Positions 27,587 to 35,536 of a DNA stretch of 56,198 nt are shown piece by piece. The translations under genes were made by a program, and so were the position numbers. The notes beneath the pieces were generated by a model. That model was not told the DNA's origin and did not search any database. It saw only the letters and a list, made by a program, of their open reading frames with translations. The first letter of the stretch is position 1, and the number at the start of each line of letters is the position of its first letter. Source of the stretch: CAZMUN01 sp964569815 (lineage in GTDB: Archaea; Iainarchaeota; Iainarchaeia; Iainarchaeales; GCA-2688035). Location of the stretch: the NCBI GenBank assembly GCA_964569815.1, contig CAZMUN010000003.1, forward strand, positions 1 to 56,198. Direction: 5' to 3'.

Positions 27587-27814
27587 ATGCCAAAAATGCC
27601 TGAAGTAAAAAAAACCATTTCTTCCTACCTCTCGGAGGAAAACGGCCGAATCACAAAACACACTGTTTTAACACTTGGCGCGATAATGGCCGCATCGGCC
27701 CTGGCCTCAATACACTTCAGGAACGCGGCAGCTCAAACCAAGCACAAGCACACCCACATGTCTACCAGGCCGCCTCCGCCCCATGCCTCACACGGCTCAC
27801 ACGGCTCATACTAA
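27587..27814 (+). CDS. hxsA: HxsA-like His-Xaa-Ser repeat peptide
   Basis: 75 residues from the ATG at 27587; an ATG at 27596 is an alternative. A TATA-like CTATTATATG lies just upstream. The protein has a charged leader (KKTISSYLSEENGRITKH), a hydrophobic segment (TVLTLGAIMAASALASIHF), a His/Lys stretch (KHKHTH), a PPPP hinge and a C-terminus of four His-Xaa-Ser units: HMS, then HAS-HGS-HGS, ending in Tyr. The last units are encoded by tandem cacggctca repeats. Its position between two radical SAM genes and next to HxsD/HxsB families makes it the likely modified substrate of an HXS system. It is shorter than typical bacterial HxsA. Confidence 0.75.
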   Translation: MPKMPEVKKTISSYLSEENGRITKHTVLTLGAIMAASALASIHFRNAAAQTKHKHTHMSTRPPPPHASHGSHGSY

Positions 27815-27865
27815 TTTGTGGCAATCCCTATTCATTTTTATTGACTTCAACCAACTATCCTAGTT

Positions 27866-28846
27866 ATGGCCCTCAAAAAGCCGCTTGAAATAAAAATACA
27901 GTTAACGGAAAAATGCAACTTTGACTGCGGCTTCTGCTTCAACAAGCAAGGCTATCAAAAAGCAGGCGAAATGGCTTCAAGCACGGCCAAAAAGGCAATA
28001 GAGAAAACAGCTGAAGAGGGAATTGAAGCAATCCGCTTAACAGGCGGTGAGCCATTGCTCCACCCAAATTTAGTCAAGCTTTTGGCCCTTGCAAGAAGAA
28101 AAGGCCTCTACACCATGCTAAACACAAACGCCTCAATGGTGAATGAAAAGAATGCCAAAGAGATAGCTGAAAACAGCGACAACATCCTTATCTCAATGCA
28201 TTCCCTGGAGCCAAACAAAAGCACCCTTAAAGCCATAAAACTTTTCTCAAAGCACGGAAGCTTTCTTAGGGCAGCCACAATTCTCACAAAAGAAAACATT
28301 GAAAACCTGGAAAAATTCCATTCAGCTGTTTCCAAAACGCCTTTCAGCCAATGGGTTTTGCTAAGGCAAATACCCAATGCCCTCAACAAAAAACCCGTAA
28401 CAGCAGAAGAAATGGCCAAAGCTGTTGAAAAAATAAATTCATTCAACAAAGGCAGGGCAAAAAAAGACCGCTTTCTTATTGAAAACGCTTTGCCCTTCTG
28501 CTGCCACAAGCCAAAGCTTGTGGAAAAAGCCTGTTTGGGGGGAATGCATGAAGACGGCCACAGCAGCCTTTTTGCAAGCCCAAGCGGGAAAATAAAGCCA
28601 AGCTATTTTTTTGATATTCCGCTTGGCACGGTTGAAAAAAGCGCCTTTTTGGAAGCCTGGGAATCCGATTTTATGAAAAGGATGAACAGCCTTGAATTCA
28701 TTCCTGAAACCTGCCACGAATGCAAACATGTCCTGAAATGCATGGCAGGAAGCCGTTTCTCTGCCTTTTTTTCAAAAAACACTCTCTATGCCTTGGACCC
28801 TCTGGCCAAACCCCTTGAATTTGAAAAAGAGCTTGGCCTCGCATAA
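27866..28846 (+). CDS. Radical SAM enzyme associated with the HXS cluster
   Basis: 326 residues. Motifs are TEKCNFDCGFC (Cys 17, 21, 24), RLTGGEPLLHP (SAM binding, about 57-67), FCCHKP and KACLGG in the middle, and CHECKHVLKC (283-292) near the end, so at least one auxiliary cluster is likely. It has its own TATA-like box (27832-27842) 27 nt before the ATG and lies 51 nt after the His-Xaa-Ser peptide gene on the same strand. By position it takes the place of HxsC, the second radical SAM enzyme of bacterial HXS systems, but its motifs do not prove that identity. It converges on the next gene with an 8-nt gap. Confidence 0.82.
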   Translation: MALKKPLEIKIQLTEKCNFDCGFCFNKQGYQKAGEMASSTAKKAIEKTAEEGIEAIRLTGGEPLLHPNLVKLLALARRKGLYTMLNTNASMVNEKNAKEIAENSDNILISMHSLEPNKSTLKAIKLFSKHGSFLRAATILTKENIENLEKFHSAVSKTPFSQWVLLRQIPNALNKKPVTAEEMAKAVEKINSFNKGRAKKDRFLIENALPFCCHKPKLVEKACLGGMHEDGHSSLFASPSGKIKPSYFFDIPLGTVEKSAFLEAWESDFMKRMNSLEFIPETCHECKHVLKCMAGSRFSAFFSKNTLYALDPLAKPLEFEKELGLA

Positions 28847-28854
28847 TAAAGAAC

Positions 28855-29550
28855 TCATTCAAAAAAGAAAAGGCAGTGGTATTCCTCGTTTTCATTTTTT
28901 GCAATGCAGCCGTTCACATAAACAGGCACTGCAGCAAAACAGTGCTCTGAGCAGTGCTCAACGCATGCCCCCAAATTCTGGGAAACGGCCCTTTTCGCTG
29001 CCTCCAAATCTGTCTCTGCGGGCTCCATTCCGCAGAACTGCTTTGCCTCAGTAAAATGCCCTATGTCGCAGCTGTCATTCCAGTTAACTTCCGCTTCCAA
29101 GGCACCAAGGCTCTGGCAAATGTTCGCGTTAACATTTTCAGCACCGGCTTCGCAAACCGAGCCAAGCTCATCCAAACCATTTATGCCAAGCTTGTATTTC
29201 AAAACATTGAGCTGGGTGTCGGCTTCCTCTAGGGAAGCTGTCTGAAAAATGCTTGCCTTTTCCACAAACCCTTGCCTTTGCCCAAAACTCATGTAGCTCT
29301 CCCTGAAAAAATCCTTCTTTATCCACAAAAGCTTTTGGAGCCTTTCAAGGCCAGCCATATCCAAATCCTGGCCCTGAAGCTTTTCTATTTCCGCGTCAAG
29401 AATTGCCTGGTTTGCAGGCTGCAAAAAGCCAGGGTAAGGCCTTGAAAGCCGCTCTTCCAGAAAAACCCTCTCCAGGTTAACTGAAAGCCAGACAAGGCCG
29501 GCAATAAACACGATCAAGGCCGCTGAAACCATTGCATTCTTTGCCTTCAT
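28855..29550 (-). CDS. Membrane-anchored cysteine-rich protein, unknown function
   Basis: 231 residues. One N-terminal transmembrane segment (AMVSAALIVFIAGLVWLSVN) is followed by a helical region and then a C-terminal half with nine cysteines (SVCEAG, NICQSL, DSCDIG, FCGM, ACVEHCSEHC, GCIA, HCLFFF). The pattern suggests an exported, disulfide-stabilised domain. It converges on the HXS radical SAM gene with an 8-nt gap, but neighbour strand and promoters do not tie it to that system. No family was recognised. Confidence 0.7.
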   Translation of the reverse strand: MKAKNAMVSAALIVFIAGLVWLSVNLERVFLEERLSRPYPGFLQPANQAILDAEIEKLQGQDLDMAGLERLQKLLWIKKDFFRESYMSFGQRQGFVEKASIFQTASLEEADTQLNVLKYKLGINGLDELGSVCEAGAENVNANICQSLGALEAEVNWNDSCDIGHFTEAKQFCGMEPAETDLEAAKRAVSQNLGACVEHCSEHCFAAVPVYVNGCIAKNENEEYHCLFFFE

Positions 29551-29639
29551 ATCAAGCTAAAATAAGGCTTAAACCACTTTATTACTTTTTGCCAAAAATG
29601 CAAGCGAAATAAATGGCTAGTGAGATTCCCTTGCTATAC

Positions 29640-29759
29640 TGAATTTATTGGAGTGTTCCTTGCCCTGAACCGGAACCAAAATTGGAAAACCGCGCAGTCA
29701 GGGTGCTGGACTTGGAGGGCAACCTGGTAAAAACAGTCAACGAATTCAACCTTGGCTAA
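29640..29759 (+). pseudogene. Possible remnant of a protein gene C-terminus
   Basis: A protein-like frame without a start codon of its own begins just after an in-frame TGA and ends at a TAA at 29757. It includes PEPEPKLENR and VLDLEGNLVKTVNEFNLG. It lies in an otherwise empty 195-bp gap and overlaps the end of the minus-strand HemN-like gene by 14 nt. It could be a decayed gene tail or chance; the reading is weak. Confidence 0.25.
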
Positions 29760-31035
29760 AAAATTTTCTTGCAACCGCGTCGTAGAACAAAATCCCTTTG
29801 CTGCCAAGCTTGACCTGCCTTGAATTTACTTCAATAAGGCCAAGCCTTTCAAGCAAAGCCATTTTTTCGCCAAAGGCTTCCTCAAGCCCCAAGCCAAACT
29901 CTTTCCTGAACCAGGCCTTTTCAACACCGGAAGCGTTCTTAAGGCCCAAAGCCATTGCTCTTTTCATCCTCTCCCTCAAAGAAAGTTTTTTTCCGTTTAC
30001 CACTGCAAAGCCTTTTTCTTCAAGCTGCCTGAAGTAATCGCTTGTTGGAAAATCGTTGTTGTAGTCCCATTCCAAAAAATAGGAGCAGCTGCTTGCTCCA
30101 AAGCCAAGAATTTCTCCGTTGTGCCACTGGTTTTCCAAAAAAGCCATCCTAAAACCGGGCTTGACAAACTGGTAGGGAAAGGACATCTCATAGCCCAAAG
30201 AAAGCATTTTTTCAACGAACATTGAATGCATTTCAACCAATTCAGATTCAGAGGCAAAGCTTTCCCTCGGCATTGAAAAAAACCCAGTGCCCTTCTGTAC
30301 CCGCAAATCCGAAGCGGTAACAGATTCAGGCTGCAGCTCTTCAACAGCATCCAAAGTTTTATTCCAGCCGCCAAGGCCCTGCTTTGGCAGGCCGTAAATC
30401 AAATCTATGTTGACATTGTCAAAGCCGGCATTCCCTGCATCTTCTACAGCCTGAAAAGCCTGCTTCCTGCTGTGGTTCCTGTTGCACGCCTTCAAAACAA
30501 TGTCGTTAAAATCCTGTATGCCAATGCTGAGCCTGTTGAACTCCTGCCTCAGCATGCTCATCTTTTTCACATTCAGTGTTTCAGGGCTTGACTCAATTGT
30601 GGCCTCACACTTTCCCAAAGAAAAAACCTGCTTCAAAAAGCCCATAAGGCCATTCAGCTGCCCTGCTTCCAAAAAGGTAGGCGTGCCGCCTCCAAAAAGC
30701 ACGCTGCCAGCAGCAAGCTTTGGCTTCAAAACCTGGCTGTATGAAACCATTTCCTTCTGCAAGGCCCTAAGGTAAGCCTCGGTTTCCTTTTCTGATGCAG
30801 GAAGCTGCTTGAAGTAATGGCAATAGCTGCAGATGCTTGTGCAGTAAGGCAAGTGCAGGTAAAAAGCGGTTTTTGCCTCTTTTCTTGAATCCTTTTTCAG
30901 GTCGGCCAAAAAGGAATCAAAGTCAAGTGAAGGCATGCTGTCAGATTCAGGGAACCGGTAAACAAACCTGTGGTCAACGCTTTTCTCAATGCCTGCCTTG
31001 TGAAGCCTTTTCATCCCCTTTTCATCTAAACCCAT
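29746..31035 (-). CDS. HemN/HemW-like radical SAM protein
   Basis: 429 residues. Motifs are LHLPYCTSICSYCHYF (Cys 65, 69, 72, followed by an aromatic residue as in HemN/HemW), SVLFGGGTPTFLE (SAM binding), NRLSIGIQDF and NIDLIYGLPKQ, all characteristic of the coproporphyrinogen-oxidase-like family. The C-terminal HemN domain is present (ERMKRAMALGLKNASGV). True HemN is an oxygen-independent coproporphyrinogen III oxidase and HemW a heme chaperone; which role applies here cannot be told. It is divergent from a pair of U32 genes, with both promoters in a 60-nt gap. Confidence 0.85.
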   Translation of the reverse strand: MGLDEKGMKRLHKAGIEKSVDHRFVYRFPESDSMPSLDFDSFLADLKKDSRKEAKTAFYLHLPYCTSICSYCHYFKQLPASEKETEAYLRALQKEMVSYSQVLKPKLAAGSVLFGGGTPTFLEAGQLNGLMGFLKQVFSLGKCEATIESSPETLNVKKMSMLRQEFNRLSIGIQDFNDIVLKACNRNHSRKQAFQAVEDAGNAGFDNVNIDLIYGLPKQGLGGWNKTLDAVEELQPESVTASDLRVQKGTGFFSMPRESFASESELVEMHSMFVEKMLSLGYEMSFPYQFVKPGFRMAFLENQWHNGEILGFGASSCSYFLEWDYNNDFPTSDYFRQLEEKGFAVVNGKKLSLRERMKRAMALGLKNASGVEKAWFRKEFGLGLEEAFGEKMALLERLGLIEVNSRQVKLGSKGILFYDAVARKFFSQG

Positions 31036-31095
31036 TTACAGATTTTTCTGCAAAAAACATTATAAGAACTTCCAGGGAAAGCTTTTACTGGTTCC
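31036..31095. promoter_or_regulatory. Divergent promoter region between HemN-like and U32 genes
   Basis: 60-nt gap containing an AT-rich TATA-like core (CATTATAAGAAC, around 31058-31069) that can serve both strands at about 25-30 nt from each start. It suggests co-regulation of the radical SAM protein and the U32 pair. Confidence 0.4.
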
Positions 31096-32058
31096 ATGAA
31101 GATTCTTTCGCCTCTCTGCAAAACAGAAGAAGTGAAGCCTTTGGCAGAGGCAGGGGCAGACGAATTCTACTGTGGCATTGTGGCAAAAGAATGGGAGAAG
31201 CGCTTTTCCTACATTGCCTCAATAAACCTAAGGCATGACAGGGTTGCAAACTTTCAAAGCCATGAAGAGCTCTCCAAAGCAGTTCAGACAGCCTCTGACT
31301 TGAAAAAGCCAGTTTTCTGCGTATTCAATGCGCCCTTCTATTCTGAGAAACAGCTGCCGCTGGCCCAAAAAGAGGTTTCCAAGGCAGTGGAAGCAGGCGT
31401 TTCCAAAATCATTGTTTCAGACATTGGCCTGATTTCAATGCTGAAAGAACAGGGCTTTGAAAAAGAAATCGCTTTGAGCACGGCTTTTCCTGCCTTCAAT
31501 TCGGCTGCCTTCCCTTTCTTCAAAAGCCTTGGAGTAAAAAGAATCGTGCTTCCAAGGCACCTTTCAGTGCAAGAAATTGTGGGCCTTGCCTCAAAAGCAA
31601 AAGAGCAAGGCCTTGAGCTTGAGGCCTTTGCACTTAACGCCTTGTGCCCTTACATTGACGGCCTTTGCACACTGCAGCACGTTGGAAAAAGCCAGCAAAG
31701 CCTTTCAACAAAAGAGCTTGCATGCAGGATGCCCTTTGAAACAAAAACATTCCCAAAAAACCAAGTGGCTTCTGCCCTAAGGGCCAAAATATGGCAAGAA
31801 ACTTTGACCACAAGCTGTGGCCTTTGCGCACTGCCCTTTTTTGAAAAAGCCGGCATACATTCTCTCAAAATTGCTGGACGTGCAAACCATTTGGAAAAAA
31901 AGCTCTCAGACGTTAAGGCAGTAAAAAAAGCCCTTGCGCTGATACCAAAGCTTTCAGAGCAAGATTTCAAGGAAGAAATGAAGAGGCTTTTCTTCAAAGA
32001 AAACCACCAAAGGTGCGATTTCAAAAGCTGCTACTACCCTGAGGAGGGCATGCAATGA
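31096..32058 (+). CDS. U32 family protein, UbiU-like
   Basis: 320 residues. The N-terminus (MKILSPLCKTEEVKPLAEAG, then ADEFYCG) and the signature SLKIAGR (close to the U32 KIEGR) place it in peptidase family U32. Four conserved cysteines (184, 191, 210, 241) match the spacing that binds a 4Fe-4S cluster in UbiU and its relatives. In bacteria, UbiU works with UbiV in oxygen-independent ring hydroxylation of ubiquinone; other U32 members hydroxylate RNA. No quinone genes are seen here, so the substrate is open. Its stop overlaps the next start. Confidence 0.82.
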   Translation: MKILSPLCKTEEVKPLAEAGADEFYCGIVAKEWEKRFSYIASINLRHDRVANFQSHEELSKAVQTASDLKKPVFCVFNAPFYSEKQLPLAQKEVSKAVEAGVSKIIVSDIGLISMLKEQGFEKEIALSTAFPAFNSAAFPFFKSLGVKRIVLPRHLSVQEIVGLASKAKEQGLELEAFALNALCPYIDGLCTLQHVGKSQQSLSTKELACRMPFETKTFPKNQVASALRAKIWQETLTTSCGLCALPFFEKAGIHSLKIAGRANHLEKKLSDVKAVKKALALIPKLSEQDFKEEMKRLFFKENHQRCDFKSCYYPEEGMQ

Positions 32059-32843
32059 CCAAAAAGGCAGTAGCGGTTGAAACACTTTCAGGCCTTGAAA
32101 AAATTTCCCAAAAAGGGCTTTCAAGGCTCTACTTTGGGCCTGAAACCTGTGAAAGAAAGCTTCCCTCTCTCCAAGAATTGGAAAAGGCAAAGGCCGCCTG
32201 CAAAAAAAACGACCTGGCTTTTTCTTTGATGACGCCTTTTGCAACAGACGCAGGCATAGAAAGAATAAAGCCCCTGCTAAAAGCCCTTTCCCCGGAAGAC
32301 GAACTAATTGTAAACGACTTCGGGGTCTTGCAGCTTGCTTCCCAAACAAAGGCAGAGCCTGTCTGCGGCCGGCTTTTGAACAAGCAGTTCCGCGACCCAA
32401 GAATTGCTTCCTTTCAAGCTTCCAATGAAATGCTTGAACACCTTTCACTCAGCCAGGCTTCAACCAAAGGGTTTAGGAAAACCCTTTCAGAATTTGGGGT
32501 CAAAAGAGTTGAGCTTGACAACCTGCTTCAAGGCATTGCCACAAGCCTTTCCCAAACAGGGTTTTCTGCTTCGCTTTATACGCCTTTTGTGTTTATTTCC
32601 GCTACCAGAATGTGCCTTGCATGCAATTCAAAAAAGCTTTCAGACTACAAGAAGATAGGGGTATTGAATTGCGGCAAAGAATGCCTTTCAACACATTTTG
32701 AGCAGACCAACAAGGCCTTTCCAAGGCCATTGCTTGTCTTTGGAAACGCGCTCTTTTTCGAAAACCCTTCCTTGCCAAACCAGGAAAGCCTCGAAGAAAA
32801 GGGAATAAACAGGCTTGTCTGCAACAATTCGCTAAAGCTTTAA
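32055..32843 (+). CDS. U32 family protein, UbiV-like
   Basis: 262 residues, overlapping the previous gene by 4 nt. The sequence DELIVNDFGVLQL, the GRLLNKQFRDPR stretch (about 105-116), and the cysteine pairs TRMCLAC (187, 190) and NCGKEC (206, 210) resemble UbiV. UbiU and UbiV form a heterodimer with one 4Fe-4S cluster each, and the tandem arrangement here supports a similar pair. The natural substrate in an archaeon is unknown. Confidence 0.78.
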   Translation: MTKKAVAVETLSGLEKISQKGLSRLYFGPETCERKLPSLQELEKAKAACKKNDLAFSLMTPFATDAGIERIKPLLKALSPEDELIVNDFGVLQLASQTKAEPVCGRLLNKQFRDPRIASFQASNEMLEHLSLSQASTKGFRKTLSEFGVKRVELDNLLQGIATSLSQTGFSASLYTPFVFISATRMCLACNSKKLSDYKKIGVLNCGKECLSTHFEQTNKAFPRPLLVFGNALFFENPSLPNQESLEEKGINRLVCNNSLKL

Positions 32844-32870
32844 ATTTGCCTGATAAAAGCCCAGGCCCTG

Positions 32871-33614
32871 CTACAAAAAAAGTATTAATGCAATCAGTAC
32901 TGCAAGCAGAACCAGGCTTAGCCAAAAGCCAGGCCTTCTCATGATCTCGGGAAGCCGGCTTTTGCTTTCCTTGTGTGTTGAAAGCTTTTCCCCTGCAATT
33001 GCAGCAATCTCCTTGCTGTACTTCAGCCAAGCCCCAGGCTGCTTCAGTTCCTCCAACGTTTCCCTAGTTATTTCAACAAAGCCTTTCTCTCTTTCAGGAA
33101 CCTTTTCCTCGCCAAACACATCCCCGGAAACAGCGCTTATTTGCAACTGGTAGGTCTGCTTTGCAACGGTTACAAAAGCAATCCACATAGGGTAATAAAT
33201 CATTTCGAAGCCGGTTAAAACAATGTCTTCCCTGCCAACGGAAAGCATTGAAGCTGCCTTAAGCAAGGCAATCTTTTTTGCTTCCGGTTCCGAAAAAAGC
33301 GGTTTTCTCGCAATCAAGGGGTATTTGTCCGGAAGCTCTCTTACAAGCTTTGCATCGTCAGGAATCGAGTCAGCAAGCTCTTTGCCCAATTCAGCGGTTT
33401 CCCCGTTCAGGGCCAGCCTTCCCCTCTCGGTTTTCCCCTTTTCTTTGCCCTGCAATGCTGCGTCATAGTAAAAGAGGTAAAATGGCGTAAGAACAAGCTT
33501 TATTTCCCCTTTTTCAAACTTGCTCCATTTCCTTTCCCTGAGAGCCTTTTCAATTATTTCAGCCGCCTTTTCAAGCTGGACAGAAATCGGGAAAACAGGC
33601 TTGGCTACAAACAT
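32871..33614 (-). CDS. Tail-anchored protein, unknown function
   Basis: 247 residues. There is no signal peptide. The body is mixed alpha/beta (YLFYYDAALQGKEKGKTERG; QLQISAVSGDVFGEEKVPER, a strand-turn pattern resembling PepSY modules), and one hydrophobic helix closes the protein (FWLSLVLLAVLIALILFL). This predicts a cytoplasmic domain held by a C-terminal anchor. A TATA-like stretch lies about 27 nt before the ATG. No family was assigned with confidence. Confidence 0.68.
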   Translation of the reverse strand: MFVAKPVFPISVQLEKAAEIIEKALRERKWSKFEKGEIKLVLTPFYLFYYDAALQGKEKGKTERGRLALNGETAELGKELADSIPDDAKLVRELPDKYPLIARKPLFSEPEAKKIALLKAASMLSVGREDIVLTGFEMIYYPMWIAFVTVAKQTYQLQISAVSGDVFGEEKVPEREKGFVEITRETLEELKQPGAWLKYSKEIAAIAGEKLSTHKESKSRLPEIMRRPGFWLSLVLLAVLIALILFL

Positions 33615-33667
33615 GGTATAATTATAAGATGCAAGCCAAAATAAATAACTTTCCTCGAATGAAAGGC

Positions 33668-33716
33668 AAAAAAGAGCCCCTTTGGCTTAAAGAATTCAGT
33701 GGGCCTCTTTCTTTTT
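33668..33716 (-). terminator. Intrinsic-like terminator after sepF
   Basis: Read on the minus strand, AAAGAGGCCC at the end of sepF can pair with GGGGCTCTTT after a loop of about 20 nt, with one mismatch, and six T follow. The stem overlaps the last codons of sepF. Confidence 0.4.
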
Positions 33717-34055
33717 GATGATTTTGACCTTGCTGGGCGTCACCAAGACATGGTCCTGGCTTATTCTTGCAATATCGCCGTCAATGCCGTCAATATTTGC
33801 CTTGATTTTTGTGACAAGCTCTTTCAGCTTTATTGCGTTTCTCCTGCTTAAGTCGCCAATGTTAAGCAAAACAATGTTGCCTGCCTTTGCTTCCTGCACC
33901 ACGACCTGGGTATCGGCTTCTGTTGCAAGCGTAACAGGCTTTACAAAGGCATCTGCTTCCTCGTAAACTGTTTCGTCTTCGGCGTCAAGGTTGTTCAAAA
34001 AGTCCTCTATATCAATTCCTTCCTCTTTCTTAAGCACTTTTTCCAAAAAAGCCAT
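33696..34055 (-). CDS. sepF: Archaeal cell division protein SepF
   Basis: 119 residues. The SepF core is seen from about residue 40: PVTLATEADTQVVVQEAKAG, IVLLNIGDLSRRNAIKL and a closing strand (HVLVTPSKVKII). A short N-terminal acidic linker precedes it, and the first residues (MAFLEKVLKK) may form the membrane-binding helix. SepF anchors FtsZ to the membrane at the division site in most archaea. A GGGGGTG ribosome binding site and a TATA-like TTTAGTTATAAT lie upstream. It is divergent from orc1/cdc6. Confidence 0.88.
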   Translation of the reverse strand: MAFLEKVLKKEEGIDIEDFLNNLDAEDETVYEEADAFVKPVTLATEADTQVVVQEAKAGNIVLLNIGDLSRRNAIKLKELVTKIKANIDGIDGDIARISQDHVLVTPSKVKIIKKKEAH

Positions 34056-34310
34056 TTGTTCTGCACCCCCAAATTCGGATTATAACTAAATTTCCTACAA
34101 ATGTTCTTTAAAAGACTTCGCCCAAGTTAGAATACATAACATTCTTAGCCAAGGCGTTTGCAAAAAAGTAAGAAAACACTTGGCCCCCTGTCCAGGATGG
34201 TTTGCTTTTCAAATAAAGAATCTATTTTAATTTTCAGGACGTAATAGTTACACTCCCAATTTTTTTTAAAAATCTGATCAAATCGCAAGGCAAAGGAAGG
34301 TGGGTTTTTT
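34056..34310. other. AT-rich gap between sepF and orc1/cdc6: candidate replication origin
   Basis: 255 bp without a gene. It holds the sepF promoter, an imperfect palindrome (TTAGAATACATAACATTCT, 34127-34145), GCCAAG/CTTGGC arms (34148-34186), an AT-rich stretch (34216-34275) that could unwind, and the GGAAGGTGG ribosome binding site of cdc6. Archaeal origins often lie next to the cdc6 gene. I found no clear ORB consensus; the assignment is positional. Confidence 0.35.
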
Positions 34311-35534
34311 TTGGCAGAGCAAAGCTTTCAGCAGAACATTTTTCAAAGGCAGCTTGAAAAAAGCACTGTTTTTCGCGACAGGAGCGCGATAACACCGCAT
34401 TACACTCCGGAAAAGCTGCCCTTCAGGGAAAAACAAATAGAGGAAATAACGCAGGTTCTTTCCTCGGCTTTGCAGGCCGCAAAGCCGGACAACTTGTTTA
34501 TTTACGGCAAGGTCGGCACAGGAAAAACGGTTACAGTAAACCATGTCTTGGGCCAGCTCAAGGAATTCATTTCCCAGAACAACAGCAAAACAGTGGACTT
34601 TGCTTACGTGAACTGCCGAAATCATAACACGAAATACAAGTCCATTATCAAGTCCTTGGCGAAATTTTTTCCAAAAGAGGACTTCATTGGCTACAGCTCT
34701 GCTTTTGTCTACGAAAAGCTTTTGTCTCATGCAGAGAAAGGAAAGCAGGTTTTGCTTGTATTGGATGAAATAGACAAGGTCAAGGATTTGGATGAGCTAA
34801 TATATGCTTTGACTAGGGCAAACGACGAGCTGCAGCATGGCGGCATCTCAATAATCGGCATAAGCAACAACCTTTTCTTCAAGGACAAGCTGGATGCAAG
34901 AACAAAAAGCGCTTTGCTTCAGCGGGAAATGGTTTTTCCGCCGTACAATGCCTCTGAATTGAAAGAGATTTTGAAAGGCCGTGTTGAGATGGCTTTCAAG
35001 CCCCATGTTGTGGAGGAGTCTGCAATAAGCCTTGCTTCTGCTGTTGCAGCCCAGGAGTCAGGGGACGCAAGGGCTGCAGTAATGCTTCTTTTAAGGGCTG
35101 GTGAGGAAGCCGACAAAAAGTCTTTGGAAAAGGTTTCAGATGTTCTGGTTAGGGTTGCCAAAACCCGCGTTGAGGAAGAGGTAACCTTGAGCATGGTTGA
35201 AACCCTGCCCAAACAGCAGCAGCTCGTGCTTTACAGCATTTCTTTGATGACATTGCAGGGCCATGGATATGGAAGATTAAACGGCCAAAAGGAAAAAGGA
35301 GTCTTTTTCTCAGGGGACGCCTACCGCGAATACGAGCGCGTTGCTTTAGGCATCGGCGAGCAGGCTGTTTCAAGCAGATGGTTTAGGGAATATGTGAATG
35401 AACTGGAAACATATGGCCTGCTTTTGACAACTGCCTCTGGAAAAGGAGTCCGCGGCACCACGACTCTGATAAGATTGGGCTTTGATGCCAAAAAGCTTTT
35501 GCAGGCCCTTGAAAAAGAGCTAATGGTTGGCTAA
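34311..35534 (+). CDS. cdc6: Orc1/Cdc6 replication initiator
   Basis: 407 residues from a TTG start with GGAAGGTGG 7 nt upstream. The AAA+ domain has Walker A GKVGTGKT (66-73), Walker B LVLDEID (near 150) and sensor I (IIGISNNL, near 185). The winged-helix DNA-binding domain covers about 300-400 (LVLYSISLM, then FREYVNELETYGLL). Orc1/Cdc6 binds origin repeats and loads the MCM helicase. It converges on the PolD large-subunit gene with a 2-nt gap and is divergent from sepF. Confidence 0.95.
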   Translation: MAEQSFQQNIFQRQLEKSTVFRDRSAITPHYTPEKLPFREKQIEEITQVLSSALQAAKPDNLFIYGKVGTGKTVTVNHVLGQLKEFISQNNSKTVDFAYVNCRNHNTKYKSIIKSLAKFFPKEDFIGYSSAFVYEKLLSHAEKGKQVLLVLDEIDKVKDLDELIYALTRANDELQHGGISIIGISNNLFFKDKLDARTKSALLQREMVFPPYNASELKEILKGRVEMAFKPHVVEESAISLASAVAAQESGDARAAVMLLLRAGEEADKKSLEKVSDVLVRVAKTRVEEEVTLSMVETLPKQQQLVLYSISLMTLQGHGYGRLNGQKEKGVFFSGDAYREYERVALGIGEQAVSSRWFREYVNELETYGLLLTTASGKGVRGTTTLIRLGFDAKKLLQALEKELMVG

Positions 35535-35536
35535 GC

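Noticed and set aside
27755..27814. Tandem cacggctca repeats as a CRISPR-like or minisatellite array.
   Set aside because: Only two to three units, in frame, coding for His-Xaa-Ser; no spacers.
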